A stretch of DNA of 64,000 bases from Leuconostoc suionicum (GTDB lineage Bacteria; Bacillota; Bacilli; Lactobacillales; Lactobacillaceae), in assembly GCF_001891125.1 (NCBI RefSeq), contig NZ_CP015247.1, positions 824,501 through 888,500 of the forward strand. Reading direction: 5' to 3'. Numbering within the stretch: position 1 is the stretch's first letter; each line of letters starts with the position of its first letter. A program made the position numbers and the translations under genes. The notes beneath the pieces were generated by a model. That model was given only the letters and a program-made list of their open reading frames with translations. It was not told where the DNA came from and made no database searches. This document shows, piece after piece, positions 8,565 to 18,100 of the stretch.

Positions 8565-8604
8565 ACAAAACTAACTAGAATATATCTTCTAGTTAGTTTT
8601 TTTT
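8565..8604 (+). terminator. Terminator after araR
   Basis: Perfect 14-bp stem AAAACTAACTAGAA / TTCTAGTTAGTTTT with a 6-nt loop, followed by Ts. Confidence 0.92.
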
Positions 8605-8644
8605 GTGTTTTTAAAAATAATTTATCATATAAAAATATATTTAT

Positions 8645-8692
8645 TTGACTTATACGGACAAATGTTTTATAGTTTGTTTGTAAGCGTTTCCA
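8645..8692 (+). promoter_or_regulatory. araA promoter with AraR box and cre
   Basis: TTGACT (8645-8650), 17-bp spacer, TATAGT (8668-8673). The sequence at 8648-8663 matches the Bacillus AraR box ATTTGTACGTACAAAT at 13 of 16 positions and fills the spacer. TGTAAGCGTTTCCA at 8679-8692 matches the CcpA cre consensus at 13 of 14 positions and covers the expected start of transcription. Together they predict induction by arabinose and catabolite repression. Confidence 0.8.
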
Positions 8693-8781
8693 AAAAATGA
8701 TTATTCTAGATAGTATCGTTTGATTCCGAGCCGCTTCAACATAACAAATGTCGCTACAAGTACAAATACAGAGGATGAAAA

Positions 8782-10206
8782 ATGACTGATATACAAGATT
8801 ACAAGTTTTGGTTTGTGACAGGATCTCAATTTCTATATGGTCCTGAAGTATTGAAACAAGTTGAAGAAGATTCAAAAAAAATTATTGAAAAGTTAAATGA
8901 ATCAGGTAATTTACCTTATCCAATTGAATTTAAAACTGTTGGTGTGACAGCTGAAAATATTACTGAAACGATGAAAGAAGCAAACTATGATGACTCTGTT
9001 GCTGGTGTCATCACATGGGCACATACTTTTTCACCAGCTAAAAACTGGATTCGCGGGACACAATTACTTAACAAACCACTGCTTCATTTAGCGACCCAAA
9101 TGTTGAATGATATTCCGTACGACACAATTGATTTCGATTACATGAATTTAAATCAGTCGGCGCATGGTGATCGTGAGTATGCGTTCATTAATGCTCGGCT
9201 TCGGGTAAACAATAAAATCATTTTTGGTCACTGGTCTGATGAAGCCGTTCAAGTGCAAATTGGAAAATGGATGGATGTTGCTGTCGCTTATGAAGAAAGT
9301 TTCAAGATTAAAGTAGTCACTTTTGCTGATAAGATGCGTAATGTAGCAGTTACAGATGGCGACAAAATTGAAGCACAAATTAAGTTCGGTTGGACAGTAG
9401 ACTATTGGGGCGTTGGTGACTTAGTGGAATATGTCAATGCAGTTGATGGTACCGAAATTGATGATCTTTACGTCAAGCTTCAAGATCAATACGAATTTGT
9501 TGCTGGTCAAAATGATCCCGAAAAATATGAACACAACGTGAAATATCAATTACGCGAATATCTAGGTATCAAGGCATTTTTGACTGATAAAGGTTATTCG
9601 GCTTTCACCACTAATTTTGAAGACTTGGTTGGCCTTGAACAATTACCTGGTTTGGCAGCACAACTTTTGATGGCAGATGGATTTGGATTTGCCGGAGAAG
9701 GTGACTGGAAGACGGCAGCCCTAACACGTTTGTTAAAAATTGTGTCACACAATCAAGCGACAGCATTTATGGAAGATTACACTTTGGATTTGAGACAAGG
9801 TCACGAAGCAATTCTCGGATCACATATGCTCGAAGTGGATCCAACGATAGCATCAGATAAACCACGTGTTGAGGTGCATCCTCTTGGAATTGGTGGTAAA
9901 GAAGATCCCGCTCGTTTGGTCTTTAGTGGACGTACTGGTGATGCTGTTGATGTGACAATATCTGATTTTGGTGATGAATTTAAGTTAATTAGCTATGATG
10001 TCACAGGAAATAAACCAGAAGCTGAAACACCATATCTACCAGTTGCTAAGCAATTATGGACACCAAAGGCTGGCTTGAAAGCGGGCGCAGAAGGTTGGTT
10101 AACAGTAGGTGGTGGACATCACACAACATTGAGTTTCTCTGTTGATTCTGAACAGCTGACAGATTTAGCCAACTTATTCGGTGTCACGTATGTAGATATT
10201 AAGTAA
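8782..10206 (+). CDS. araA: L-arabinose isomerase
   Basis: 474 aa, normal length. Converts L-arabinose to L-ribulose in the cytoplasm. Active-site and metal ligands are in place: Glu306 (GEGDW), Glu331 (MEDYTLD), His348 (AILGSH) and His447 (GGGHH), matching E306, E333, H350 and H450 of the E. coli enzyme. [12 protein letters not shown] at the N-terminus is a further signature. ATG is preceded by AGAGGATG. It is the first gene of araA-transporter-araB-araD, with the promoter, AraR box and cre just upstream. Confidence 0.97.
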   Translation: MTDIQDYKFWFVTGSQFLYGPEVLKQVEEDSKKIIEKLNESGNLPYPIEFKTVGVTAENITETMKEANYDDSVAGVITWAHTFSPAKNWIRGTQLLNKPLLHLATQMLNDIPYDTIDFDYMNLNQSAHGDREYAFINARLRVNNKIIFGHWSDEAVQVQIGKWMDVAVAYEESFKIKVVTFADKMRNVAVTDGDKIEAQIKFGWTVDYWGVGDLVEYVNAVDGTEIDDLYVKLQDQYEFVAGQNDPEKYEHNVKYQLREYLGIKAFLTDKGYSAFTTNFEDLVGLEQLPGLAAQLLMADGFGFAGEGDWKTAALTRLLKIVSHNQATAFMEDYTLDLRQGHEAILGSHMLEVDPTIASDKPRVEVHPLGIGGKEDPARLVFSGRTGDAVDVTISDFGDEFKLISYDVTGNKPEAETPYLPVAKQLWTPKAGLKAGAEGWLTVGGGHHTTLSFSVDSEQLTDLANLFGVTYVDIK

Positions 10207-10216
10207 AGGCATAATC

Positions 10217-11596
10217 ATGGAAAATGGATCTACGAAAAAAATCACCAGTTCATTTATATATTTCTTTGGTGCATTTGGTGGAATTTTATTTGGCTACGAT
10301 ATCGGTGTTATGACTGGTGCCTTACCATTTTTACAAAAAGACTGGCATTTAACAGATGCTGGAACAATCGGATGGATTACTTCAACTTTGATGTTAGGAG
10401 CAATTCTCGGTGGTGCATTAGCTGGTCAATTGTCAGATAAATTAGGTCGGCGTCGGATGATATTAGCTTCATCGTTTATCTTTGCAGTAGGTGCGCTGAT
10501 GGCAGGAATCTCCCCGAATAACGGTGTAGCCTGGTTGCTCTTTGCTCGTTTCCTTTTGGGCTTAGCTGTTGGGGCAGCTTCGGCATTAGTTCCTTCATAC
10601 ATGTCTGAAATGGCGCCAGCCAAAACGAGAGGTCGTTTATCTGGATTGAATCAATTGATGATTGTTTCTGGAATGCTTTTATCATATATTGTTGATTATT
10701 TGCTGCAAGGGTTACCTCATACACTTGCTTGGCGATTAATGCTTGGTTTAGCTGCCGTACCAGCAATCATACTTTTCTTTGGTGTTCTTCGTTTGCCTGA
10801 GTCACCACGATTTTTAGTGAAAACGCATAAATTAGCCGAAGCAAGACAAGTGCTAACTTATATTCGTACTGCCAATGAGGTGGACTCAGAATTAGAAGAC
10901 ATACAAAACACTGTAGCAGTTGAGTCAGGAGCACAGAAGAATGTCACTCTAGGTACATTGTTTTCTAACAAGTACAGGTATTTAGTGACTGCAGGTATCG
11001 GTGTTGCAGCTTTTCAACAGTTTATGGGCGCAAACGCAATATTTTACTATATTCCGCTAATTGTTGAAAAGGCAAGCGGCCAAGCTGCTTCAAGTGCATT
11101 GTTATGGCCTATCGTACAAGGTGTGATACTTGTACTTGGCGCATTATTGTACATGGTAATTGCAGATAAATTTAAACGTCGCACATTGTTAATGGTCGGC
11201 GGAACAGTAATGGCTTTATCATTCTTAATGCCTTCAGCGCTCAATGCATTAGTTGGGGCTGATAAATTCCCACCAATGTTGATTGTTGTTTTTCTATCCA
11301 TATTTGTAGCCTTCTATTCATTTACTTGGGCGCCTTTGACCTGGGTATTAGTAGGTGAGGTATTCCCTCTGGCTATTCGTGGACGTGCAAGTGGCTTGGC
11401 ATCGTCATTTAATTGGCTTGGTTCCTTCGCTGTAGGATTATTATTTCCTATCATGACGGCTGCCATGCCGCAAGCAACGGTATTTGCTATCTTTGGTGTA
11501 ATTTCAATCATCGCCGTCTTATTTATTAAGTTTGCCGTACCCGAAACTCATGGCAGAACGCTTGAAGAAATAGAAGCGCAAGGAACAAACCAATAA
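10217..11596 (+). CDS. Arabinose/xylose:proton symporter, MFS sugar porter family
   Basis: 459 aa with about 12 membrane helices. Sugar-porter signatures are clear: GYDIGVMTGALPF in helix 1, DKLGRRRM after helix 2, LPESPRFLV before the central loop, VFPLAIRGRASG, and PETHGRTLEEIE at the C-terminus. It lies 10 bp after araA and before araB, so L-arabinose is the likely substrate, by co-transport with protons. Family assignment is firm; specificity is inferred from the operon. Confidence 0.92.
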   Translation: MENGSTKKITSSFIYFFGAFGGILFGYDIGVMTGALPFLQKDWHLTDAGTIGWITSTLMLGAILGGALAGQLSDKLGRRRMILASSFIFAVGALMAGISPNNGVAWLLFARFLLGLAVGAASALVPSYMSEMAPAKTRGRLSGLNQLMIVSGMLLSYIVDYLLQGLPHTLAWRLMLGLAAVPAIILFFGVLRLPESPRFLVKTHKLAEARQVLTYIRTANEVDSELEDIQNTVAVESGAQKNVTLGTLFSNKYRYLVTAGIGVAAFQQFMGANAIFYYIPLIVEKASGQAASSALLWPIVQGVILVLGALLYMVIADKFKRRTLLMVGGTVMALSFLMPSALNALVGADKFPPMLIVVFLSIFVAFYSFTWAPLTWVLVGEVFPLAIRGRASGLASSFNWLGSFAVGLLFPIMTAAMPQATVFAIFGVISIIAVLFIKFAVPETHGRTLEEIEAQGTNQ

Positions 11597-11694
11597 AGGT
11601 TATTCGATAGATTAACTGGTTCAGTTGAAATAGGAAAATCGCAGAGCGGGCATCTTGTACTGGTTGGCGTTTTTCCATAAAGGAGAGCATATTT

Positions 11695-13314
11695 ATGGCA
11701 GATGAAAAAATAAAACAAGCAATTAAAAATGGTGAAGTTGCACTTGGTGTTGAATTTGGTTCGACGACGGTAAAGGCAATCTTAACAACTGAAGATTTCA
11801 AAACAATTGCTTCAGGTAGCTATGAATGGGATAACAGTTTGCAAGATGGGCTGTGGACATATGCGATAAATGATATTTGGCTGGGATTGCAAAAAGCCTA
11901 TAGCAATCTTAGAAAGAAAATATCTGTCGATTACAATGTTGAGATAAAACAAATTAAAGCCATGGGATTTTCAGCGATGATGCATGGTTATCTAGCATTT
12001 GATAAAAACAATGAATTATTGGTTCCTTTTCGTACATGGCGTAATGCAATCACTGAAGAGGCATCGCTAGAATTGACAAAATTATTTGAATTTAATATTC
12101 CACAACGTTGGAGTGTTGCTCATCTTTATCAAGCTATTTTGAACCAAGAGACCCATGTCAAAAACATTGAATTTTTAACAACCTTGGCAGGCTACGTTCA
12201 TTGGCAATTAACTGATCAAAAAGTTATAGGTATCGGGGATGCTTCTGGAATGTTCCCAATTGACGAGAAAACTGGGAGCTACAATCAGCACATGTTGAGC
12301 CAGTTTGATTCTTTGAAGTCTGTCCAACAATATAATTGGCACATTCAAGACTTACTACCAAAGCCATTAACAGCTGGTGAGGTTGGTGGGTACTTAACAG
12401 AGAAAGGGGCTAGGTTACTTGACCCTAGTGGCAATTTATCAGCAGGATCGACTATTGCACCTCCGGAAGGAGATGCAGGGACGGGTATGGTGTCAACTAA
12501 CAGTGTTAAAAAACGTTCTGGAAATATTTCAGTAGGTACATCAATTTTTTCTATGATTGTACTAGAAAAAAGTCTACAGCACGTTTATACAAATATTGAT
12601 ATAGTGACAACGCCTACTGGTTTGCCAGTAGCAATGGTTCATGCTAATAATTCAGCGTCTGATTTGAGTGCGTGGGTCAAACTATTTTCACAATTTGCTA
12701 AGATGATTGGCAGTAATATTTCTACCAGTGAATTATATCAAGTACTTTTTAATACCGCATTGACGGAAGCAGAACCAGATGCTGGTGGTCTGTCTGGTTA
12801 TGGCTATTATTCTGGTGAGAATATTACCGCTGTTCCAGAAGGGCGGCCATTGTTAGTGCGACAACCAGATTCTGAATTCACTATTGGTAATTTGATGAGA
12901 TTTCATTTTTTCACGGCGTTTGGTGCTATTAAAATTGGTATGCGCATTCTGTCTGACGAGAAAGTTTTGACAGACAATATCGTGGCGCAAGGAGGTGTCT
13001 TCAAAACACCCGTTGTTGCCCAAAAACTATTAGCCGCAGCACTAAATACCGATATTACCGTAATGAAAACAGCAGGTGAAGGTGGCCCATGGGGAATGGC
13101 TGTGTTGTCTTTGTACACGGTAAATAGAAAATCGGATCAAACTTTAGATAGTTTTTTGGATAATGATGTGTTTATCAATGAGAAATACGAAACTTTATCT
13201 CCTGAACCTGAAGATGTTCAAGGCTTTGAACAGTTTATGGAGCGATATGTCGCAGGGCTAGATATTGAATTGACAGCGATTAAAACATTGCCATCAAAAA
13301 AAGAGAAGGAGTAA
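11695..13314 (+). CDS. araB: L-ribulokinase
   Basis: 539 aa FGGY-family carbohydrate kinase. The N-terminal ATPase motif is LGVEFGSTTVKA and the substrate-side motif is PFRTWRN; ISVGTSIFSMIV and AQGGVFKTPV lie in the C-terminal lobe. It phosphorylates L-ribulose to L-ribulose 5-phosphate. AAAGGAGAG precedes the ATG. The 98-bp gap from the transporter gene shows no strong hairpin, so co-transcription is expected. araD follows after 5 bp. Confidence 0.95.
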   Translation: MADEKIKQAIKNGEVALGVEFGSTTVKAILTTEDFKTIASGSYEWDNSLQDGLWTYAINDIWLGLQKAYSNLRKKISVDYNVEIKQIKAMGFSAMMHGYLAFDKNNELLVPFRTWRNAITEEASLELTKLFEFNIPQRWSVAHLYQAILNQETHVKNIEFLTTLAGYVHWQLTDQKVIGIGDASGMFPIDEKTGSYNQHMLSQFDSLKSVQQYNWHIQDLLPKPLTAGEVGGYLTEKGARLLDPSGNLSAGSTIAPPEGDAGTGMVSTNSVKKRSGNISVGTSIFSMIVLEKSLQHVYTNIDIVTTPTGLPVAMVHANNSASDLSAWVKLFSQFAKMIGSNISTSELYQVLFNTALTEAEPDAGGLSGYGYYSGENITAVPEGRPLLVRQPDSEFTIGNLMRFHFFTAFGAIKIGMRILSDEKVLTDNIVAQGGVFKTPVVAQKLLAAALNTDITVMKTAGEGGPWGMAVLSLYTVNRKSDQTLDSFLDNDVFINEKYETLSPEPEDVQGFEQFMERYVAGLDIELTAIKTLPSKKEKE

Positions 13315-13319
13315 ACGTT

Positions 13320-14024
13320 ATGTTAGAAGATTTGAAAAAAGAAGTTTACGAAGCTAACATGGCTTTGCCAGCTAATAATTTAGTGACCTTAACTTGGGGA
13401 AACGTTTCCCAAGTTGATCGCGAGAAAGGGGTCTTTGTAATTAAGCCTAGTGGTGTTGATTATAATGACCTTAAGCCTGAAGACATGGTGGTTGTTAGTC
13501 TAGATGGGCATGTTGTGGAAGGAGATTTGAATCCTTCCACAGATACACCAACCCATGCATTTTTGTACCGACATTGGACTGATTTGGGTGGAATTGTTCA
13601 CACCCATTCAAAATGGGCTGTTGCCTTTGCTCAAGCAGGAATACCAGTTCCTGCTGCTGGAACAACCCATGCGGACACATTTTATGGGGATGTTCCAGTT
13701 GCTCGGCGTTTGACTAAAAATGAGGTAGATAGTGAGTACGAACTAAATACTGGGAAATCAATCGTACGCGCGTTTGAAAGTGAAGATATTGATCCTAAGG
13801 CAGTTCCAGGTGTTTTGACAAATGATCATGGACCATTTACATGGGGGAAGGATGCTATGGATGCGGTTCATAATGCTATAGTTTTGGATGTTGTAGCTGA
13901 AATTGATTATCATACTATGAACCTTAATCCTTCTCAAGATATTCACGTACCGCAATATTTGTTAGATCGTCATTACTATAGAAAACATGGTGAAAACGCA
14001 TATTATGGACAAAATACTCATTGA
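13320..14024 (+). CDS. araD: L-ribulose-5-phosphate 4-epimerase
   Basis: 234 aa class II aldolase-fold epimerase giving D-xylulose 5-phosphate, which enters the phosphoketolase pathway in heterofermenters. Zinc ligands His94 and His96 (VHTHS) and His170 (NDHGPF) are present, equivalent to H95, H97 and H171 of E. coli. TWGNVS and IKPSG form the phosphate-binding region. It starts 5 bp after araB and ends the operon before a terminator. A near-palindrome around GGAAACGTTTCC falls inside codons for the conserved WGNVSQ stretch and is noted separately. Confidence 0.96.
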   Translation: MLEDLKKEVYEANMALPANNLVTLTWGNVSQVDREKGVFVIKPSGVDYNDLKPEDMVVVSLDGHVVEGDLNPSTDTPTHAFLYRHWTDLGGIVHTHSKWAVAFAQAGIPVPAAGTTHADTFYGDVPVARRLTKNEVDSEYELNTGKSIVRAFESEDIDPKAVPGVLTNDHGPFTWGKDAMDAVHNAIVLDVVAEIDYHTMNLNPSQDIHVPQYLLDRHYYRKHGENAYYGQNTH

Positions 14025-14054
14025 AATATGATTTATTAAGATAGCGAAAGTCAA

Positions 14055-14092
14055 TAAAAAAGAGTCCTTGATTTTTCAGGAGCTCTTTTTAC
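14055..14092. terminator. Bidirectional terminator araD / rgg
   Basis: Stem AAAAAGAGTCCT / AGGAGCTCTTTTT (one mismatch) with a short T-rich loop, between the convergent araD and regulator genes. Confidence 0.8.
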
Positions 14093-14104
14093 ATGTTAAT
14101 CGTG

Positions 14105-14932
14105 TTATTTTTTAGTGTAGTAGGACAGCATTCGATCAAATAAATGAGTGGTGTTAACATCGTTTAGATATTCCGTAATGTTGTAGGCTTCTTTTATTTT
14201 CTTTTCATTATTATAATAAATTCCGGTTAGAAATAATTTCCATAATTTTTGATTGGTGTTGAGTGATATTTTTTCCATTTCTAATTTATTAAGTAAAAAA
14301 GTAGTAACATTATTTTCCTTCTGCATGATACTAGTTTCCAAATATTTAATTATCGTACTAGTAATTATATCAGGGTAGCACATAACATTAGATTCACTGT
14401 TGTATTGTGACAGAATGTCTAAGAAATACGATTTCGTTTTTTTAACAGGAAGCATATTAATAGTGGATTCAAATAAATAGATATCGTAGAGCCGCCAATT
14501 AATAATTTGATCAAAATATGAAAAAAGTATTTTTTGATCAATTTCATCTGCTGATTGAAAGAAAAGATGGTAAATAGTTGATTTTACTATTAGCATGCGA
14601 TGCTTTGTTTCTATATCTAATGATTTATGATGTTTATAGCGTGAAAAGATTTTACGTAATTCATCAATGTTTCCCTGCACGTATAGTTTATCTAGATTAT
14701 TTTTAAAAATTGTCGTATTTTGATCCGGACCAAATACACTATAGAAATATTCCTCAACGGTAATCTCAAGTTTGTTACAAAGAATAAATATGGTTTGAGC
14801 ATTTGGCAAGATTTGCCCATTTTCTATTCTGGAAACCATCGCCTGGGAGCCAATGATATCGCCCAGTTGCGCTTGAGACATATTTCTCAATTTTCTCTTT
14901 TCTTTGATAATGTTGCTCTTAAATTCTTTCAT
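14105..14932 (-). CDS. Rgg/GadR/MutR-type regulator
   Basis: 275 aa. Residues about 5-65 are an XRE-type helix-turn-helix (KRKLRNMSQAQLGDIIG, AMVSRIENGQILPNAQTI); the remaining 200 residues are helical repeats of the Rgg kind, which in streptococci bind short peptides. It is divergent from the giant glucansucrase gene. Rgg was first described in Streptococcus gordonii as the neighbouring activator of glucosyltransferase gtfG, so a role in sucrase control is a reasonable inference. GGGGG lies upstream of its ATG. I did not find a convincing short hydrophobic peptide gene next to it. Confidence 0.82.
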   Translation of the reverse strand: MKEFKSNIIKEKRKLRNMSQAQLGDIIGSQAMVSRIENGQILPNAQTIFILCNKLEITVEEYFYSVFGPDQNTTIFKNNLDKLYVQGNIDELRKIFSRYKHHKSLDIETKHRMLIVKSTIYHLFFQSADEIDQKILFSYFDQIINWRLYDIYLFESTINMLPVKKTKSYFLDILSQYNSESNVMCYPDIITSTIIKYLETSIMQKENNVTTFLLNKLEMEKISLNTNQKLWKLFLTGIYYNNEKKIKEAYNITEYLNDVNTTHLFDRMLSYYTKK

Positions 14933-15141
14933 AATTACGAATCCCCCATCCTATTGCTATATAAAATTTAGTAACTAAAAACTAGCACGGTATGTACTAG
15001 TTTTTTTGCTTTATTCAATATTGAATATGCTATTATGCATAAAATACAAAAGGGAAGCATAAGGCTTATAGAATGAAATGGTAAAGGTTTGACATCTTTA
15101 TGAGTACTTTACGGTAAGAATATGAAGTGAGGGAAAATTTC
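14933..15141. promoter_or_regulatory. Divergent rgg / sucrase control region
   Basis: Two dyads stand out. A hairpin near 14980-15008 has arms ACTAG-AC / GT-CTAGT followed by a T-run on the plus strand, and a T-run also follows on the minus strand. A perfect palindrome ATTCAATATTGAAT lies near 15013-15027. Possible -10 elements (TATTAT, TAAAAT) follow the palindrome and TTGACA occurs at 15089-15094, but I cannot fix one promoter. GTGAGG just upstream of ATG 15142 is the sucrase ribosome-binding site. Confidence 0.55.
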
Positions 15142-18100
15142 ATGAGAGACAAAAGAATAATATGCGATCGTAAAAAATTGTATAAATCTGGGAAAATGTT
15201 AGTGACAGCTGGTATTTTTTCTGCTGTGATATTTGGCGTTTCCGCAACTAACGTAAGCGCTGATAGCACTAATAACACTGATGTTACGGTGTCGCAAGCA
15301 ACAGACAAAGTGGTAGATACCACAGTGGCGACAACAGATAAAGTAGCGGGCACAACGGCTGCAACAGATAAAACAGCTGATGCGACAACATCAACGGACA
15401 AAGTAGCGTCCACAGCAGCTGCAACAGATAAAACAGCTGATGCGACAACATCAACGGACAAAGTAGCGTCCACAGCAGCTGCAACAGATAAAACAGCTGA
15501 TGCGACAACATCAACGGACAAAGTAGCGTCCATAGCAGCTGCAACAGATAAAACGGCTGATGCGACAACATCAACGGACAAAGTAGCGGGCACAACGGCT
15601 ACAACAGATAAAACAGCTGATACGACAACATCAACGGATAAAGTAGCGTCCACAACAACTGCAACAGATAAAACAGCTGATGCGACAACATCAACGGACA
15701 AAGTAGCGTCCACAGTAGCTGCAACAGATAAAACAGCTGATGCGGCAACATCAACGGACAAAGTAGCGGGCACAACGGCTGCAACAGATAAAACAGCTGA
15801 TGCGACAACATCAACGGACAAAGTAGCGGGCACAACGGCTGCAACAGATAAAACAGCTGATGCGACAACATCAACGGACAAAGTAGCGTCCACAGCAGCT
15901 GCAACAGATAAAGCAGCCGATGCGACAACATCAACGGACAAAGTAGCGTCCACAACAACTGCAACAGATAAAGTAGCAGCCACAATATCAGAAAAATCAA
16001 AAAGCATTAAACAAATCGATGGTAAAACTTATTTCATTGGTGATGATGGTCAGCCTAAGAAAAATTTTACAGCCATTGTTGACGGTCAAGTATTATATTT
16101 CGACAAAGATAATGGTGCTTTGACATCAAATAGTAGTCAATATACCGATGGTTTGGTCAATATAGGAAATGAGCATAATGCGGCTTATTCATTGTCTTCG
16201 GATAGTTTTACACAAGTTGATGGCTATCTAACGGCTAACAGTTGGTACCGACCTAAAGATATATTAAAAAATGGTACAACTTGGACAGCTTCAACAGCAA
16301 ACGATTTTCGACCATTGTTAATGTCTTGGTGGCCGGATAAAGATACCCAAGTTTCATACTTAAAATATATGCAATCTGCGGGATTATTATCAGATGACGT
16401 GGTATTATCAAACAATGATAGTATGAATAGTTTGACGGATACGGCTATGACTGTTCAAAAAAATATTGAAGAAAAAATTGGTCTATTGGGTAGTACTGAC
16501 TGGCTTAAGGCCGATATGAACCAAATGGTTGACTCACAATCGAATTGGAACATTAGTAGTGAGTCTAAAGGAACAGATCATTTGCAAGGTGGTGCGCTCT
16601 TATACGTTAATAGTGATTTGACACCAAATGCCAATTCTGATTATCGTTTATTAAATCGAACGCCAACTAACCAAAAAGGTCAAATTGCAACAAATGGTGA
16701 TCAAGGTGGTTATGAGATGTTGTTGGCCAACGACGTTGATAATTCTAACCCAATTGTTCAAGCTGAACAATTGAATTGGTTATACTACATGATGAATATC
16801 GGTAGCATCGCGCAAAATGATCCAACAGCAAATTTTGACGGTTACAGAGTTGATGCTGTTGATAACGTGAATGCTGACTTATTGCAAATTGCTGGAGATT
16901 ACTTTAAAGCCGCGTATGGAACCAATCAAAGTGACGCTAATGCAAACAATCACATTTCCATCTTAGAAGACTGGGATAATAATGATCCAGCGTATGTAAA
17001 AGCACAGGGAAATAACCAATTAACTATGGATTTCCCAATGCATTTGGCATTGAAGTATTCATTGAATATGCCAAGTAGTGCTCGTAGCGGTTTGGAACCA
17101 GCAATTTCAACGAGTCTAGTAAATCGTGCAACAGATGCCACAGAAAATGAAGCCCAACCGAACTATTCATTTATTCGTGCACATGATAGTGAAGTACAAA
17201 CAGTTATTGCTCAAATTATTAAAGATAAAATTAATCCTAATTCCGATGGATTAACCGTCTCAACAGACGAAATTGCCAAAGCATTCGAAATATATAATGC
17301 TGACGAATTAAAGGCTGATAAAGAGTATACTGCATATAATATACCCTCATCATATGCATTGATGCTAACTAACAAAGATACAATTCCTCGTGTGTATTAT
17401 GGTGATTTGTTCACGGATGATGGACAATATATGTCTGCAAAATCACCATATTATGATGCACTTACTTCATTACTTCAATCGCGAGTAAAATATGTTTCAG
17501 GTGGTCAATCTATGAATATGACTTACCTTCATAATAATCAAGGCCTTTTGACGTCAGTCCGCTATGGAAAAGACGCCATGACAGCTACCGATACTGGTAC
17601 AAGTGAAACGCGCACACAAGGTATTGGGTTAATTGTCGGCAACAAAACTGATTTAAACCTGAATAATGATGAGCAAATTGTTCTTAACATGGGCGCCGCA
17701 CACAAAAATCAAGCTTACCGCGCATTAATGTTAAGTACTAAAGATGGATTGAAAATTTATAATAGTGATGACGAGGCACCGGTGGCGTATACAGATGACC
17801 AAGGCCGTTTGATTTTCAAATCTGATATGGTTTATGGTGTGAGTGATGCCCAGGTTTCTGGTTATTTAGCAGCTTGGGTGCCAGTCGGTGCAAGCGATAA
17901 CCAAGATGCTAGAACAGAAAGTAGTACAGCAGCATCAACAGATGGGAATACCTATCATTCAAATAGTGCCTTGGATTCTCAAGTTATATATGAAGGCTTT
18001 TCAAACTTCCAAGCCATGCCAACACAGGCCGATGAGTATACCAATATCAAGATTGCCGAAAACGCGCAATTGTTCAAGAGTCTTGGCATAACAAGCTTTG

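Noticed and set aside
10476-10766. Minus-strand open frames inside the arabinose transporter and other genes
   Set aside because: They lie wholly within well-supported genes, show no family motifs and lack ribosome-binding sites.
15066-15144. 25-codon minus-strand frame ([12 protein letters not shown]...) that could be an Rgg signalling peptide
   Set aside because: It has no Shine-Dalgarno sequence, is not strongly hydrophobic and overlaps the sucrase start.
15066-16007. Long open frame on the minus strand over the sucrase repeats (about 313 codons), with two more in other frames
   Set aside because: A 60-bp period keeps any frame without a stop open through all copies. The translations are low-complexity, with no ribosome-binding site.
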